DNA from: Paracentrotus lividus
Lineage: Eukaryota > Echinodermata > Echinoidea > Camarodonta > Echinidae
Assembly (NCBI GenBank): GCA_940671915.1
Contig: CALNVZ010002974.1
Coordinates: forward strand, 20,480,738 to 20,544,737
Direction of reading: 5' to 3'
Length of the DNA: 64,000 nucleotides
Shown: in pieces, positions 25,081-38,012 of the stretch
How positions within the stretch are numbered: position 1 is the first letter of the stretch
Layout of the letters: each line of letters opens with the position of its first letter
Position numbers and translations under genes: made by a program
Notes under the pieces: generated by a model
Database searches by the model: none
The model's input: the letters and a program-made list of their open reading frames with translations, nothing else
What the model was told of the DNA's origin: nothing

Positions 25081-25105
25081 CATTTATAATGCCTATTCAC
25101 TAAAC
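24995..25105. repeat. Inverted repeat closed by a (TA)n run
   Basis: GTTTAGTGAATAGGCATTAT (24995) and its exact inverse ending at 25105 enclose a TA microsatellite, forming a ~111 bp near-perfect hairpin. A further (TA)n run continues to about 25146. Confidence 0.9.
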
Positions 25106-25137
<32 letters not shown>

Positions 25138-25207
25138 TATATATATAAACACTGTAAGCGCTTAGAACACCAAGGTGGATATTTGTATTAAGCGCTATAT
25201 AAATGTA

Positions 25208-27461
25208 CAGGGCCGGTGGAGCGTTTTCAAAAGTGAGGGGGCACAAGTGTTAGAAAATTCATGCGAACATATTAGGCCCGAATAATAAGGATTTTTACGT
25301 GGGGGTTCGAAATGTGAAAAAGTGCACCTTTGCTTTTGAGCAGATCATATTCAAGCGCGAAGTCAGGGGTCAGTATAATGAACTTTTTAGAGAAATTTCC
25401 GAGCGCGTAAGTAGCGCGAGCCGAAAATTTTGGCTTATAATTACCTGAAGGTAGTGTATTCTGTACATATTTTGATTATTGTCATCCCATCTGAGACACA
25501 TTTGCGAGCGCGTAGCGCGAGCCAAATATTGGCTTATAATTACCTGAAGGTAGTGTATTCTGTACACATTTGATAATTGTCATCCCATCTGAGACACATT
25601 TGCGAGCGCGTAGCGCGAGCCGAAAATTTGGCTTATAATTACCTGAAGGTAGTGTATTCTGTACATAATTGTCATCCCATCTGAGACACATTTATGAGCG
25701 CGTAGCGCGAGCCGAAAATTTTGTGCTTATTAATACATGAAGTAGCGAATTCTGTACACATTTTGATAATTGTCATCCCATCGGAGACACATTTGCGAGC
25801 GCGTAGGGCGAGCCGAAAATTTTGGCTTATAATTACCTGAAGGTAGTGTATTCTCTACACATTTTGATAATTTCATCCCATCTGAGACACATTTACGAGC
25901 GCGTAGCGCGAGCCGAAAATTTTGGCTTATAATTACATAAGGTAGCGAATTCTGTAACACATTTGATAATTGTCATTCCCATCTGAGACCACATTGCGAG
26001 CGCGTAGCGCGAGCCGAAAATTTGGGCTTATAATTACCTGAAGGTAGTGTATTCTTACATAATTGTCATCCTATCTGAGACACATTTGCGAGCGCCGTTA
26101 GCGCGAGCCGAAATTTGGCTTATAATTCATGAAGGTAGCGAATTCTGTACACATTTTGATAATTGTCATCCCATCGGAGACACATTTGCGAGCGCGAAGC
26201 GCCGAGGTGAAATTTTGGCTTACAATGATGCAAAGGCCGTATATTTACGCACGTTTCCCCTCTTATGTATTTTGTTTGAATTCTTTTACTAGATAACGAT
26301 CACTTCATTTAATAACAATAAATTGCGAACGCGAGCAGAAAAAATTACATAACATTACTTGTTTGGGATGCCAGGGATTACTCAATGTAGCTTTTTATTT
26401 AGAAAACTTTGAGAGCGCGAAGCGCGAACCGAAAATGTTGGCTTAACGGACCAAAGGTATAGTGTATTCTAGACATAATATGAAAATTTACATCCCATCA
26501 CTTCACTTTACAATGTCAGGAGTCAGTCTTTCTGAGAGAAATTTGAGCAGACCATATTCGAGCGAGAAGTGAGGGGTCATGCAGCCTAGTATAATAATAA
26601 TTCTAAATTTGTAAAATTTTGAAAATTGACATCCACCACTTCACTTTGCGACGTCAGGAATTAGTCTTTCTGAGAGGAATTTGCGAGCGCGAGCTGAAAA
26701 TTTTGGCTTATAATGACACAAATAAGGCCGTATGTTTTACGCACATTCCCCCTTTAGGCCTACTCTTATGTATTTTTGTTTGAATTCTGTTACTAGCTGG
26801 GTAACGATTTTAACAAAAATAAATTGCGAGCGCGAAACGCGAGCAGAAAACATTATTTGGGATGCCAGGGATCAGTCAATGAGCTTTTTAAAAAAAAGTT
26901 TGCGAGCGCGAAGCGCGAGCCGAAAAAAATTGACTTATAATTAACTGAAGGTAGTGCATTCTAGATTTTAAAATTAGATTAACATCCATCACTTCACTTT
27001 GCGACGTCAGGAATCGATCTTTCTGAGAGGAATTTGCGAGGGCGAAGCGCGAGCTGAAAATTTTGGCTTATGACACCGTATATTTTACGTACATTTTCCA
27101 TCTTAGGCCTATTTCTTTTTGTTTGAATTCTTCTATGGGTCAAGATCACCTCAATTATAACAAAAATAAATTGCGAGGGCCAAATGAGAGTAGAAAAATT
27201 TACATAACTTTACTAATATGGGACATAAGGGATCAGTCAATGTGCCTTATTGAGAGAACCTTGCGAGCGCGATGCGCGAGCAGGAAAAAAAATGGCTTCC
27301 AATGAACCCGAAGGTAATGTATTTTAAACACATTTTGCCGCTCCTTCCCGTTCTTCTTCTTCTTTTTTCCCTTTTTTTCCCCTTAGAAAATATTAAAATT
27401 TTTGGCAAAAAAGTGGGGGGGCCCGGCCCCCCCAGGCCCCCCCCCGTCTCCGCCGGCCCTG
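25208..27461. mobile_element. 2.25 kb TIR element filled with GCGAGCGCG tandem repeats
   Basis: Ends CAGGGCCGGTGGAG and (inverted) CTCCGCCGGCCCTG are flanked by the 5 bp direct repeat ATGTA (25203-25207, 27462-27466). CAGGG ends with a 5 bp duplication occur in some hAT groups, but no transposase is present. The inside is almost all repeats; the open frames in it are repeat read-through. Confidence 0.8.
25380..26230. repeat. ~95-105 bp tandem array with the GCGAGCGCGTAGCGCGAGCC motif
   Basis: About nine consecutive units. Each has the near-palindromic GC motif, TTGGCTTATAATTACCTGAA, GGTAGTGTATTCTGTACACA and TTGTCATCCCATCTGAGACA. To the right (26230-27300) the motif recurs with irregular spacing in a longer higher-order unit. 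Confidence 0.9.
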
Positions 27462-27466
27462 ATGTA

Positions 27467-30400
27467 ACTATTATTATTATTAATTATGTTTGGACCTAAA
27501 AGTCAAACTATGGCAATAAGCTGGACCGAAACATGATAGCTTAAATTTCGAGAGCCCGGCTTTATTTCTAAACAAAAATTACAAAATGAATACTGACCTT
27601 GCATATTTTCTATAAAAAATTTATGAAACAAAATGAACCATGGTTAAAGACATGTCCATATAATAAAGCTAACAGAACATTTCATGATTGCATGATTAAA
27701 ATTTTTGTTATAGAATTTCGTAATAAGTATCATCCATATTATTAATGACAGTTATTATAAAACCCTTTGTTTTTGATAAGCATACTAATTAAAAAAAAAA
27801 TATACAAAAATAAGAAAGTAAATAAACTTTAAGATCAAAGAAAGTTCTAGGTCTATGAAATCATTTCCCAACTTCGGGTAAATTGTTCTGTACACTATCT
27901 TATAATATCCTGATTTTTTTTAATTGCCCCATACAAATTGCTTTATTAATACCTTGACCAAAGTTACATGGATATAAAAATTTCAGTAAAAAGGCAGCAA
28001 TTTTCTTTTTGTTTCTTTTAATTTCATGAAGTAATTCATAACTTCTTATTGGGTGTTTAAATTTGCCATTGTGGAGGAGCAGGGTTATGCTTCTCTATTT
28101 TTTTTCTTCTAATCTATTATAATCAAAACCACCTGCTCTTACCACCCCCCCCCCCCCCCCCCATTCTTAAACCAATGATGGGGATCTTTAAAAAAAATAA
28201 CAATATAGCTTGCAAGAAAATGTAAGTAGCCCAGTGCAGGCTAAATCCAAAGACAAGTATTATAATGTTTAAGCCTATAGATGGCGCTAGACACCACCTA
28301 AATACTCTAGAGAAGATTATTGTGAGTCCAAGGAGTTACTCCTTGGTGAGTCAGAACATGTGATAATAAATAGTAGTTTATAGTCATCAGACAGAGAGAT
28401 GGACACTTTTCAAGGCAATTGAAGCAGGCATGGCCTAAAATAGTGTCAATGTGTGATTAGAACAGACAAATGAGAAGATAACAATAATATAGAGCTTAAG
28501 GCAAAAGTTATATTGAATTAAACATAAAATAAAGAAAGCGAGTGAGGAAGAAAGAGAGGGAGAGAGAGAGAGAGAGAGAGAATTAGAAAAAGAGAGAGAG
28601 AGAGATAGTGGGAGAGATAGAGGGAGGGCAGATAAAAGAAATAAATGTGAGAGAAAGATACAAGTTTGAGAGGAGAATGTATGGTAAAGAAAGGACAAAT
28701 AATATGAAAAGAAGAGAAAAGGAGAGAGAGAGAGAGAGACAGAAGAGCAAGAGTACACACAAAAAAGAGACAGCAGCTCACTAAAATTGTGTATGCTACA
28801 GTAGCAGATCCAGCATAAGCTAATTTAAAAAAAATTGTATTAGCCCATGCCCAAACATAATACAGCCGTTATTGTCCCAAGACAATTCGGCCAGCACAAT
28901 CTTTTATCAGAGTGAATTCTGGATCGGCGCCTGCTCTATTGCAGGTTGTTGATAGCAAGTATGAGATGCCATGAATTTGAAAATGACACCACAGCTCATT
29001 AATTCTTTGCTTATAGCTCCAATGAACGCCAAGTCAACCATTACATCTTGGTCAGAGCCAATATACCAGCTTGGAAATCATTAATTCAACATGGATATCC
29101 CAATTCCACAAATAAAATTAAAGGGTACTTAAAGGTGATCTAACCATCATGGGAAATGTGTGATTTTTTATGACTGTGATTTTGAAAAATAGAATTAGAT
29201 TGAATGATGCTGGTTTGTTTGATATTTTTTCACCCTTTCCCATTGACCTAAATCTTTTATCTCTCTTTCCCCTCTTACTCATTTGTCTTCTTTCATTTCC
29301 GTAAAACAAATGACTTTGCCTAAAACTAAACATTTCAATGTGTTGATGTAGCTTCAATTATCATATCCACCAAGGTAAAAAAATTAATTTCATGCATGAA
29401 AAGCCATTTAAAGTCATGTGTTTCATGAAGGCCTGTCTTTAATTGACAATGTTCCTCCCATTTCATTAAGGGCAAAATGCCTTTGGTGTCTTTGTATTAT
29501 TTCCACTGACACGCACAAAATCATGAATGAAATTGCATTTCAGTCTGGTTCAATGAAACTTAATCAAACATTGCTCACTGCATGATCAAAATAAATTATC
29601 AAAAACAACCCATCCAGCAAAAGTTCTGAAAGTCATGCGGAAAATTATAGAGGAGGAAGAGAGAAAAAAATAGAGAGGGTCTGGAGAATAAGGGATAAAT
29701 AAAAGAGATGAAAATACAATGTACATGCACACATGAACAAATATGACAAAATTCACTTCAAGGCATATGGATACAGTCGTAATTGATGATTGATGATGAT
29801 AGATGATTATCTAATTGACTAACATGTAGATGATTTTTTTTTTTAAGTCTATTTCATTTTAATCATCTAATTTAGGTGATCAATTGGTTTTATGAACTGC
29901 ATATACAAATGTATTTCATTATTGCATTTATCATAAGTAAGCCTACATGTAGATTGTACATGGATTTTAGAGGCTAACTTCCCATAAAATCATGTACCAA
30001 AAGGCTTTCATATAAATTTTAAATTTCATATAGAATACATAAATAATACATAATTATTATAAACTAAAATTAATATTCATGCTAATTCCCAGCCTTGTTC
30101 ATGTATCTGGTTAAAGTTGGAAAAGTGTAAAAGCTTTCCTTATGCACTACAGACAATCCACCCCCATCCTCACGATTGATATTAATTACATGTGTACATG
30201 TCAGCAATACTCAGACTTTAATTATACATGCAACACATATATTTTAGATGTTGTGTCACTTTACCTACTGGCACTAATTACACTAGCAGGTGATTTTACG
30301 AAGATGATATATTGCACATTGTATTTTCAATGAGTGCAAACATGTGGCACATGTATCTTTCTTAATAGCACATGTACATTGCATGTTGATACCATTTCAC

Positions 30401-31331
30401 TTTTATTATTAATTATGTTAAAAAAAAAGTTTAGGATCACAGAACACAATTTTAAGAAGGAAACTAAAGAAGAAGAAGAAGAAAAAAATTATGGCCTATA
30501 AAAAGCATAGGAAGTCGCCTTCACGCTTCTTCTTGGAATACTATTTGAACAACTTGGGACCCTTATAGGGATAATTCCTGTCAACTTCAATTTCTGCTTC
30601 AGATAGATAAGAATGAATGGTCAGTATGTCTCCATACAGCTGACCAATATCCTTCCGATGATCTTTCAGCTGGTTAGGCTTTAAAAATTTATAGTTTCCC
30701 TTGAACTACAGGAAATTTGGGATATTTATGGATTTTCACACAATCATCTTTCTTACTTGTGCTTTTCAATATAATAAGGTACAAATAGTCAATATAGTCT
30801 TATGGTCACTTCTACTATATCATTTTGTGTCTTATGACTGTTTCAGTTCATAGCGATGTGGTAAAACAAAGTTGAATTCAGTCTTATTTGGCTACATAAT
30901 TGAGGGGGGAAATTGCATAAGAAAAAAAAATGTTAATATTAGATCTCATTAGCTCTGACATCCCTACAGGGCGATTCTTTGAAAAGTGAACCCTTTTTGG
31001 AAAAAATAAAGTTTGTCCTTTTTGTTTTTAAGCTGCACATTCATATAGAGCACTGATTTAATGTTCTTATTATCATGCTAATGTAATTTTGTTGGCTTAT
31101 CATTTGTAAATATTTTTTGATATTTAACAATAAGCATGTTCAGGTCAGAGGTCAAAGAAGTGGGTCACGTGTGTGACTTCACAAGACGGCATGATTTTTG
31201 AAAGTTCAATTTCATTTTGAAATTCCTGTGAGTTTTAAAAATGAGAATGTTCTTATGCTGTGGAATATGCATTATGGCTTTAACAAATATACCACTGGAT
31301 AGGAGTCATTCTGAAATTTCTTTTTTATCTT
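27467..31331. other. No supported gene
   Basis: AT-rich sequence with a poly-C run near 28143-28161, the GA microsatellite and scattered poly-A. I see no exon with family similarity on either strand. Confidence 0.45.
28555..28780. repeat. GA-rich microsatellite region
   Basis: Interrupted (GA)n tracts. The minus-strand frames of serine, leucine and phenylalanine here are repeat translation. Confidence 0.9.
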
Positions 31332-31829
31332 NNNNNNNNNNNNNNNNNNNNNNNNNNNNNNNNNNNNNNNNNNNNNNNNNNNNNNNNNNNNNNNNNNNNN
31401 NNNNNNNNNNNNNNNNNNNNNNNNNNNNNNNNNNNNNNNNNNNNNNNNNNNNNNNNNNNNNNNNNNNNNNNNNNNNNNNNNNNNNNNNNNNNNNNNNNNN
31501 NNNNNNNNNNNNNNNNNNNNNNNNNNNNNNNNNNNNNNNNNNNNNNNNNNNNNNNNNNNNNNNNNNNNNNNNNNNNNNNNNNNNNNNNNNNNNNNNNNNN
31601 NNNNNNNNNNNNNNNNNNNNNNNNNNNNNNNNNNNNNNNNNNNNNNNNNNNNNNNNNNNNNNNNNNNNNNNNNNNNNNNNNNNNNNNNNNNNNNNNNNNN
31701 NNNNNNNNNNNNNNNNNNNNNNNNNNNNNNNNNNNNNNNNNNNNNNNNNNNNNNNNNNNNNNNNNNNNNNNNNNNNNNNNNNNNNNNNNNNNNNNNNNNN
31801 NNNNNNNNNNNNNNNNNNNNNNNNNNNNN
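31332..31829. other. Assembly gap, 498 N
   Basis: Estimated-size gap. Any open frame drawn across it is meaningless. It removes one end of a piggyBac-like MITE. Confidence 1.
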
Positions 31830-32245
31830 AGAAAGCACTGTTAATTTCCCATAATAATAATAATAATTTATTTTATATGAATTAATTATGCTAATTTACG
31901 CATTGCATGAAATCATAATTTTTGTTCTAATTGACAAACTACAGCTTCTGGAATGCTTAATATTAGGTTTGCCATAATCTTTATATAGGATTCCTAACCA
32001 TTGTACTTGGAAAAAATTTGATATCGAACTAAATTCCTTGTGTATTTCATTGTTTCATGAATTTCTTATGTATTTCCTTGTTTTTTCGGACCTTTGCTTT
32101 GTGTTTTTTGTTCTTTTTGTTGTTGTTTATTTTTGTTTTTTGCCAAAAAATATTGCAGAACCATTTTGGAGCATAATAATGCTAAAATAAATTAATTTCA
32201 GCAAATGAAAGTGAAAATAATTAGAATTTATGACCGCCCCCACCC
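31830..32245 (-). mobile_element. Truncated third copy of the piggyBac-like MITE family
   Basis: Matches the interior of 11899-12657 in reverse orientation (TTAGCATAATTATGCT-type segment near 32170, TTTCTTATGTATTTC near 32060). Its other end is lost in the gap before it. Confidence 0.65.
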
Positions 32246-33365
32246 AGCGGGTCACGTGTTGACCAATTTGTTTGCTAATTAATAATCAAATTAAAACTTG
32301 TCATGGATTCATATATAGTGAGATGCAAGGTACATTAAATCTAGCTTTGAAGAAATAATTATAATAATACCAGAGCCATGGTTAAGACGGGCATAAAACT
32401 TTTGTGTTCTCTGGTTACTTGTGTGTGGCATTTTGAGGCAATTAATTTCCAGGGTTGATTATCTTAATATATCAATTTAATAACATTATTTTTTGGGGGT
32501 TAGATTAAAAGGAATAGAGGTAAATATATATAATGACAGAATCCAAGTAAGGAAGTCAGCATATCCATTCCAGTCAGGTTAAAAAAATGATATTTATTAC
32601 CGTTTTTCCATTTAATTATCATTATTAATTTATGCCAATGAGCATGAACAATTGCAAAAATCACAAAAAACATCAGTTCACGAAACTTCAGACATTGCTC
32701 TATTTGAATATGCAGCTTAAAATCAAAAAGCAAAATTTTTTGTCCCCAAAGAGTTCACTTTCAAAGAATGGCCGAATAGCCTGGTCTCCTTTTTAAAGGC
32801 ATGACCATAGTTGGTCACACACGTGACCCATGGGTCACGTGTGTGACCAATTTCAAAGTTAATTATAACTAAATTAAAAGCTTACATGGCTTCATATTTG
32901 GTGAGATGCAAGGCACATTATATCTAGCTTTGGAGGAAAAATTGTAATGATAATAGATCCATGGTTTTCGGGGGCGTTAACTTTTCGTGTTTTTGGGTCA
33001 CGTTGTTGACATTGATGGCAATTAATCTTTAGTTAATTTATCTGAAAACAATCAATTCAACACCATTTATTTTTCATTTAAATTTTAAGGAATGAAGTTT
33101 AAAAAAGGGTATAATGACAATAATCAAAGTAAGGAACCAAGCATATACAATCAAGTCAGGGTCAAACAAATGATATTTTTACGTTACCATTTTTCTATTT
33201 CAAATTTTTGGCATGTTATTTATGCAAATTGAGCATGAAAATTTTGTAAAATTAAGATAAAAAATGCATTTCATAAAACTTCAGAACAATTGTCATATTT
33301 TTAAAATTGTTAGAGTTATAGCCAATTAAAGTCAAGATTTTGCATAATTTCGGTCACACACGTGA
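32246..33365 (+). repeat. Two ~560-580 bp tandem units bounded by GGTCAC(N)CGTGACC
   Basis: Units begin near 32246 and 32832. Both contain GTGAGATGCAAGG(T/C)ACATTA, ATCTAGCTTTG(A/G)AG and an AATGAGCATGAA segment, and are bordered by GGTCACACACGTGACC palindromes. A related GGTCACGTGTGTGAC also lies at 31160, before the gap. Confidence 0.7.
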
Positions 33366-33497
33366 CCAAGAATGGTCCTACAGAAAGCAAATACTCTCAG
33401 AACCTTTTTTTTCTTTTTTTTAATTCTGCAAAGTGGTTCAAATTGCCTCAATTTTATAACTGTATTCAAATAGTTTCTAAGGTAACAAAGAGACTTC

Positions 33498-33538
<41 letters not shown>

Positions 33539-35644
33539 AGAAAAAGAGAGAGAAAAAAAAAATTACAAGTACACGTCTTGTCCATCAGATTAAACTGAAA
33601 TTATTAACTGTTAATATACATGTATTTATAGATGGATGAACTTTTGCTAACTACATGTACATATAGATTTTTTTTAGTACAAACCTTTTCAAGAAAGGTG
33701 AATCCTGCGTTTCATAATCTACCATACCAGAGCATGCCATGAATTTGGGCGACCTTTTATCACAAAGAAGGCAATATTTAAGAGGCATATTGTTTGCCAC
33801 TTCTAGAATTATATTTTCCCATGCATTCTTAATATAATTTGCCTACAATCTCCACTTAGAAAGGGATGTTAGTTTAATTTCTTCTACTGTTGCTACAGCT
33901 ACTGGATTAGTCTGTATTTGGAAAAGGGACTTCTTTGGCAATACTTTTTTTTGCCCTCTGATAGTTATAATGAATGCACAACAGAGTATTATCCATACAA
34001 TTGTAGATAAAGAGTGTTAAAATACATTACTTTTTAAGTGTCCAACTAAACAGATTATTACACATGTACATGAATACAAATTACGCTTGCCAAAATCTAA
34101 ATAACAAATAATGAAATTCTGGGCTTGCACTGGGCAGTTTTAGATTGCGCTATAATCAGGTTTTAGCATGCATCACCATGAATGCTCTAAAAAAAAAAAT
34201 CTGATTTAATCAGATCTTAAAGCAAAAGAACGACTTCAAGCACAGGCATCCCTACAGGGCTTTGCCCCCCCCCCCCCCCATTAAAAGCAAATTTTTCTGC
34301 CTGCACAATCGCTACTTGTTGGTAACCGGCCCTAAAAGAATAATAATTTATTACCTGTTTTATTTTTTAAAAATTTAAAAAAGGAGGAAACAAAACAAAC
34401 AAAAAATCTCGATATCACTACTAAGCTATGGTTCAGTATTGCGTCTGCCACTCTCAAGAATGTTATATTTTGTCAGCAGATCATTACAAATTATAAACTT
34501 TTCATCTTTTTGCATGTGGGGAAATTTGGTCCCCCACCCTCAATACAAAATGGTCTAAATCTAGTGCAATTCCTCAGATTCCCAGAGTAAAAATTTATCT
34601 TTTGATATTGTGTAAAAAGAGACCTTTTTCCATAGTATTTACTGTAATACATTCAATGCCACTCAACACAAAATTGTGTTGACTTGTCCTAGTTCCTTGG
34701 CATATTTTACTTCTTGATTGAATATTTTTTTACATCTCAAATTCAATTAGCGATTCCTGGATTGTGAATCATAGAGCTGCAGTCTCATTTGGATCAAGTA
34801 CCCTTTTAAACAGAATAGTAAAATAAATCACAAAAAGGGGGGAAAATAAGAAGAAAGCTGTCATACTGTTTTCCTCTTCTTCTACAAGATCATTAAGCAA
34901 CATGTGACATGGACTCATGTAACGTAAAATCACATGTGCTGATTGTGTATTAAATTAGACAACCTTCCGGGGTACAAAACATTGGCAAGAAATTCACAAA
35001 TTTGATGTTTTGACATGATAAATTTGGTTAATAATTTTCAACATTATGTAAAGGCTTCTTGATAATGATGCAACAAGGAAATATACATACAAGGTTACAA
35101 ATGACTTAGAACTAAAATTGTTGTAATCTGGAGTCAGTTTATCTGGAAGGGAGGGGTGTCTTGACTAATTTTCTATTCAAAGGTAAACCATTTAAACAAA
35201 GTTTTAAAAAGTATTGACTGCTGATATTTATTAATGTATAAATACTAATATTTTATGTCCAAGAAGCACTTGATGAAAGAAATAATTTAGAAATAATCTT
35301 ATTTTTACACAAAATCAATGACAAACAGATTGTACATTACAATCAAGTCTATTCAGTTTCTGTTTGTAAAAGTCTTAATATGAGTAAAACATGAACAGTG
35401 AAAACATGAAAAGCAACATAAATGATATTGGACTGATGCCAAATCTAACATTGTTAGACACACGTAATGATGTATGAAGGGCAACAAAAGGAAATATTTG
35501 TTGACTGTTTTTCATGATCAGTCATGAAAATCCACCTGGTAAAGAAATCATGACATCATTCTGGATTAAATTAACCAAGATGATAAATATTGTGACATGA
35601 TAGAACAGTAAACATGTGCTTCATGTTCAAAGTGTTAAACAACA
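33366..35644. other. No supported gene
   Basis: Contains a ~37 bp poly-A run at 33499-33535 and a poly-C run near 34266-34279. Nothing else stands out. Confidence 0.45.
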
Positions 35645-35646
35645 TA

Positions 35647-36651
35647 CAGTGGTGGCCAAAATTATTAGAACACCTGAACCTACACAAAGTCTATGGGATT
35701 ATTAATGCCCTAGTTCAATTGCAGAAATCAGATTAAAGATATCTTTTGGGTGCCATGAGCTTTCATGACTTTTTAGCATAGGGTCTGACGCATATGTTGA
35801 TACAAAATTTATATAGTTTCGACCATTTGGTAATGCGCAGCATTAAAATAGTTGCGCTATGCGCTTTTGGTTTCCCCATAGACTTGTGTATTAAACATGT
35901 AGTCCCAATGCAAAAAAGTAAAATGCCAGTTACATATGCCGATTGCTCAAAAATTATTAGAGGTAGAAGTATGAAACTTAGCAGGCTTATCTATTCTTAT
36001 ATACCTCAAATACATTCTAAGTTTCAGCAAACTTGGTCGAATGGGGAGGGTGGATTCGCCCCACCCTTGGTGGTGAGATGACCAAAATAACAATGCCCAT
36101 TAAAGGTTAAGACTATTTTTTTTTATTATTTAATGAGGAAACTCCTTGTAAATGTATATTTTTAAAAGGAAATTTCATAAGCAATTCAAATATGTTGAAA
36201 TATTAAGGGTCACTGGAACAATGGACTTAAATAGGGGCACTGAATTAAAAATTTGGGGCCCTTCAAAAAATAATTTAAAAATCCCCACGTAAGATGTAAC
36301 TACTTCACCCTGTGTTGTTATAAATACCATTTTTGACATCCTCAGGAAATTTCCTTTCAGAAAATATATACTTTTTTAGGGAGAGGCTTGAAATGTTTGA
36401 AGTTATGACACTTTGATCCTGAAAAGGGCAAGATTTTTAAATTTTGCAATTGGTGGTGTCACATAAAAAAAAGGGGCGACTTGGGGGCGAGTTCCCAACG
36501 CATGACTTTGTTATTTAGTTTTTAAAGCATAATGATGATATTCGGAGACATTCCAACCATTTTATAGGTGTTTAAATGGTCAACTGAATAAAAATTATTA
36601 AAATCATTTAATAAACATGCTTGGTGTTCTAATAATTTTGGCCACCAACTG
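35647..36651. mobile_element. Tc1/mariner-type MITE, 1,005 bp
   Basis: TA at 35645-35646 and 36652-36653 flank ends CAGTGGTGGCCAAAATTATT and (inverted) AATAATTTTGGCCACCAACT plus G. TA duplication and a CAGTGGTGGCCAAAA terminus are typical of Tc1-like elements. A 95-codon open frame (35794-36081) shows no transposase motif. Confidence 0.9.
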
Positions 36652-37986
36652 TATGTTTTGTAGTAGCACAACTACCCCCCCCCCTGCCGCCCAAGACAAC
36701 TACCCCCACCAGATAAACACCCCTCACCCTAATACTGGTAAGTTGTAGTCCTGGGGGATGTTATCTCCAAGTTCTGTTAAAGTAACTCCTGTAGCTAGGA
36801 AGTTGTTAGTAAAGTTACCAATGACTTTACAAAGACTGTTACATTTTATTGGGTGCTATAATCACACTCTTGATCATTTAGCATTTAAGATCTGATCACC
36901 AGTCGTTTGTAAAGTCATGCAAAATTTACAAACGACTAGGTGAAATACCCCCTGGGGTAACTTTGTCCGGGGGAAGTTGTCAGGGTATGATTAAACTAGA
37001 ATCCCATCTTTTCTGATATTTCCATTGTCAGCATAAGGTGACAAATGAAAATTACAATATTAAAGTCATATGTAGTTGTATGTGCAGTGCAGATGTATGT
37101 GTAATCTTAAATGATATGCTGTACATGTAGACCGGAACTGCTTAAGTTAGAAAAAGAAATTGTTTCATCAGATTACATACATTTTGGTATATAGCATAAT
37201 GATGGTGGCTGGGGAAGGGTGTCGAGATGGAGAATGGGGGGGGGGGATCATACACACAGTTTGGCATGAGGAGAAGGGTCCACCCTATTACTTTAAGAGG
37301 CCATGATCGACACATTATATGTCACACGACTGCTGCTAGAACATCCGCATCATCCATAACCAAGTCTGACTGTGGGGATTCATGAAAGATAATATTGTCA
37401 TAAATCACATGTCACATTCAGTGTACCGTGAATCCCACGGCTAATCAATATACATAGTCTCTGATATCATATCCAGATCTTCCACCTCGACATACATCAC
37501 ACTGGTGATTGAGAATTTGGTCTTTCGACACACATGAAGTGCAGGGTGTGGAGAAATCCTATTCCCACTTAAGGCCCATTTTAGATCAAAAAAGTTTGTG
37601 GAAGATTTTTCTTATTTGATCAAGTTGATGAGCTGAAGTAATTGAGCACACCAATCACCCATGTAAATGTACTTTGAACAAATAAATAAAATGAAATAAA
37701 GAAAGATAAATTTGAGATGATGTGAAGTCAGTCCCCCTCATATTGCACATTAAATAAATGTTAGGTAACAGGAGTATTCTGTTATGTTTTAAAACATTTT
37801 TCAAATAATGCTTTTGAGAAAACAAAAAAAAATAAAAACAAAAACAAATGCAATTTATATCATAAACATTTACTTCACAAGTAGAGTATTGTTATTCATT
37901 GGTTTTAACAAATGCTTGTCACCTGCTAAAGATCTAAATTTATGTGGTCATTTTCAAACGTGAGAGACATGACATTTGGACTGATA

Positions 37987-38012
37987 GAAGGAATGGATGG
38001 ATGGATGGATGG
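37987..38012. repeat. (GGAT)n microsatellite
   Basis: Several perfect GGAT units. The inverted copy near 47400 is degraded, in keeping with the poorer quality of the right arm. Confidence 0.8.

Noticed and set aside
25380..27300. CRISPR-like or coding interpretation of the regular repeats
   Set aside because: Units are contiguous satellite repeats without unique spacers, inside a eukaryotic element. Frames are repeat translations.
28435..28781. Serine/leucine-rich frames
   Set aside because: Translation of a GA microsatellite.
31241..31885. 214-codon frame
   Set aside because: Runs through 498 N.
35794..36081. Frame inside the Tc1-type MITE as a transposase
   Set aside because: No DDE motifs and far too short; the element is non-autonomous.
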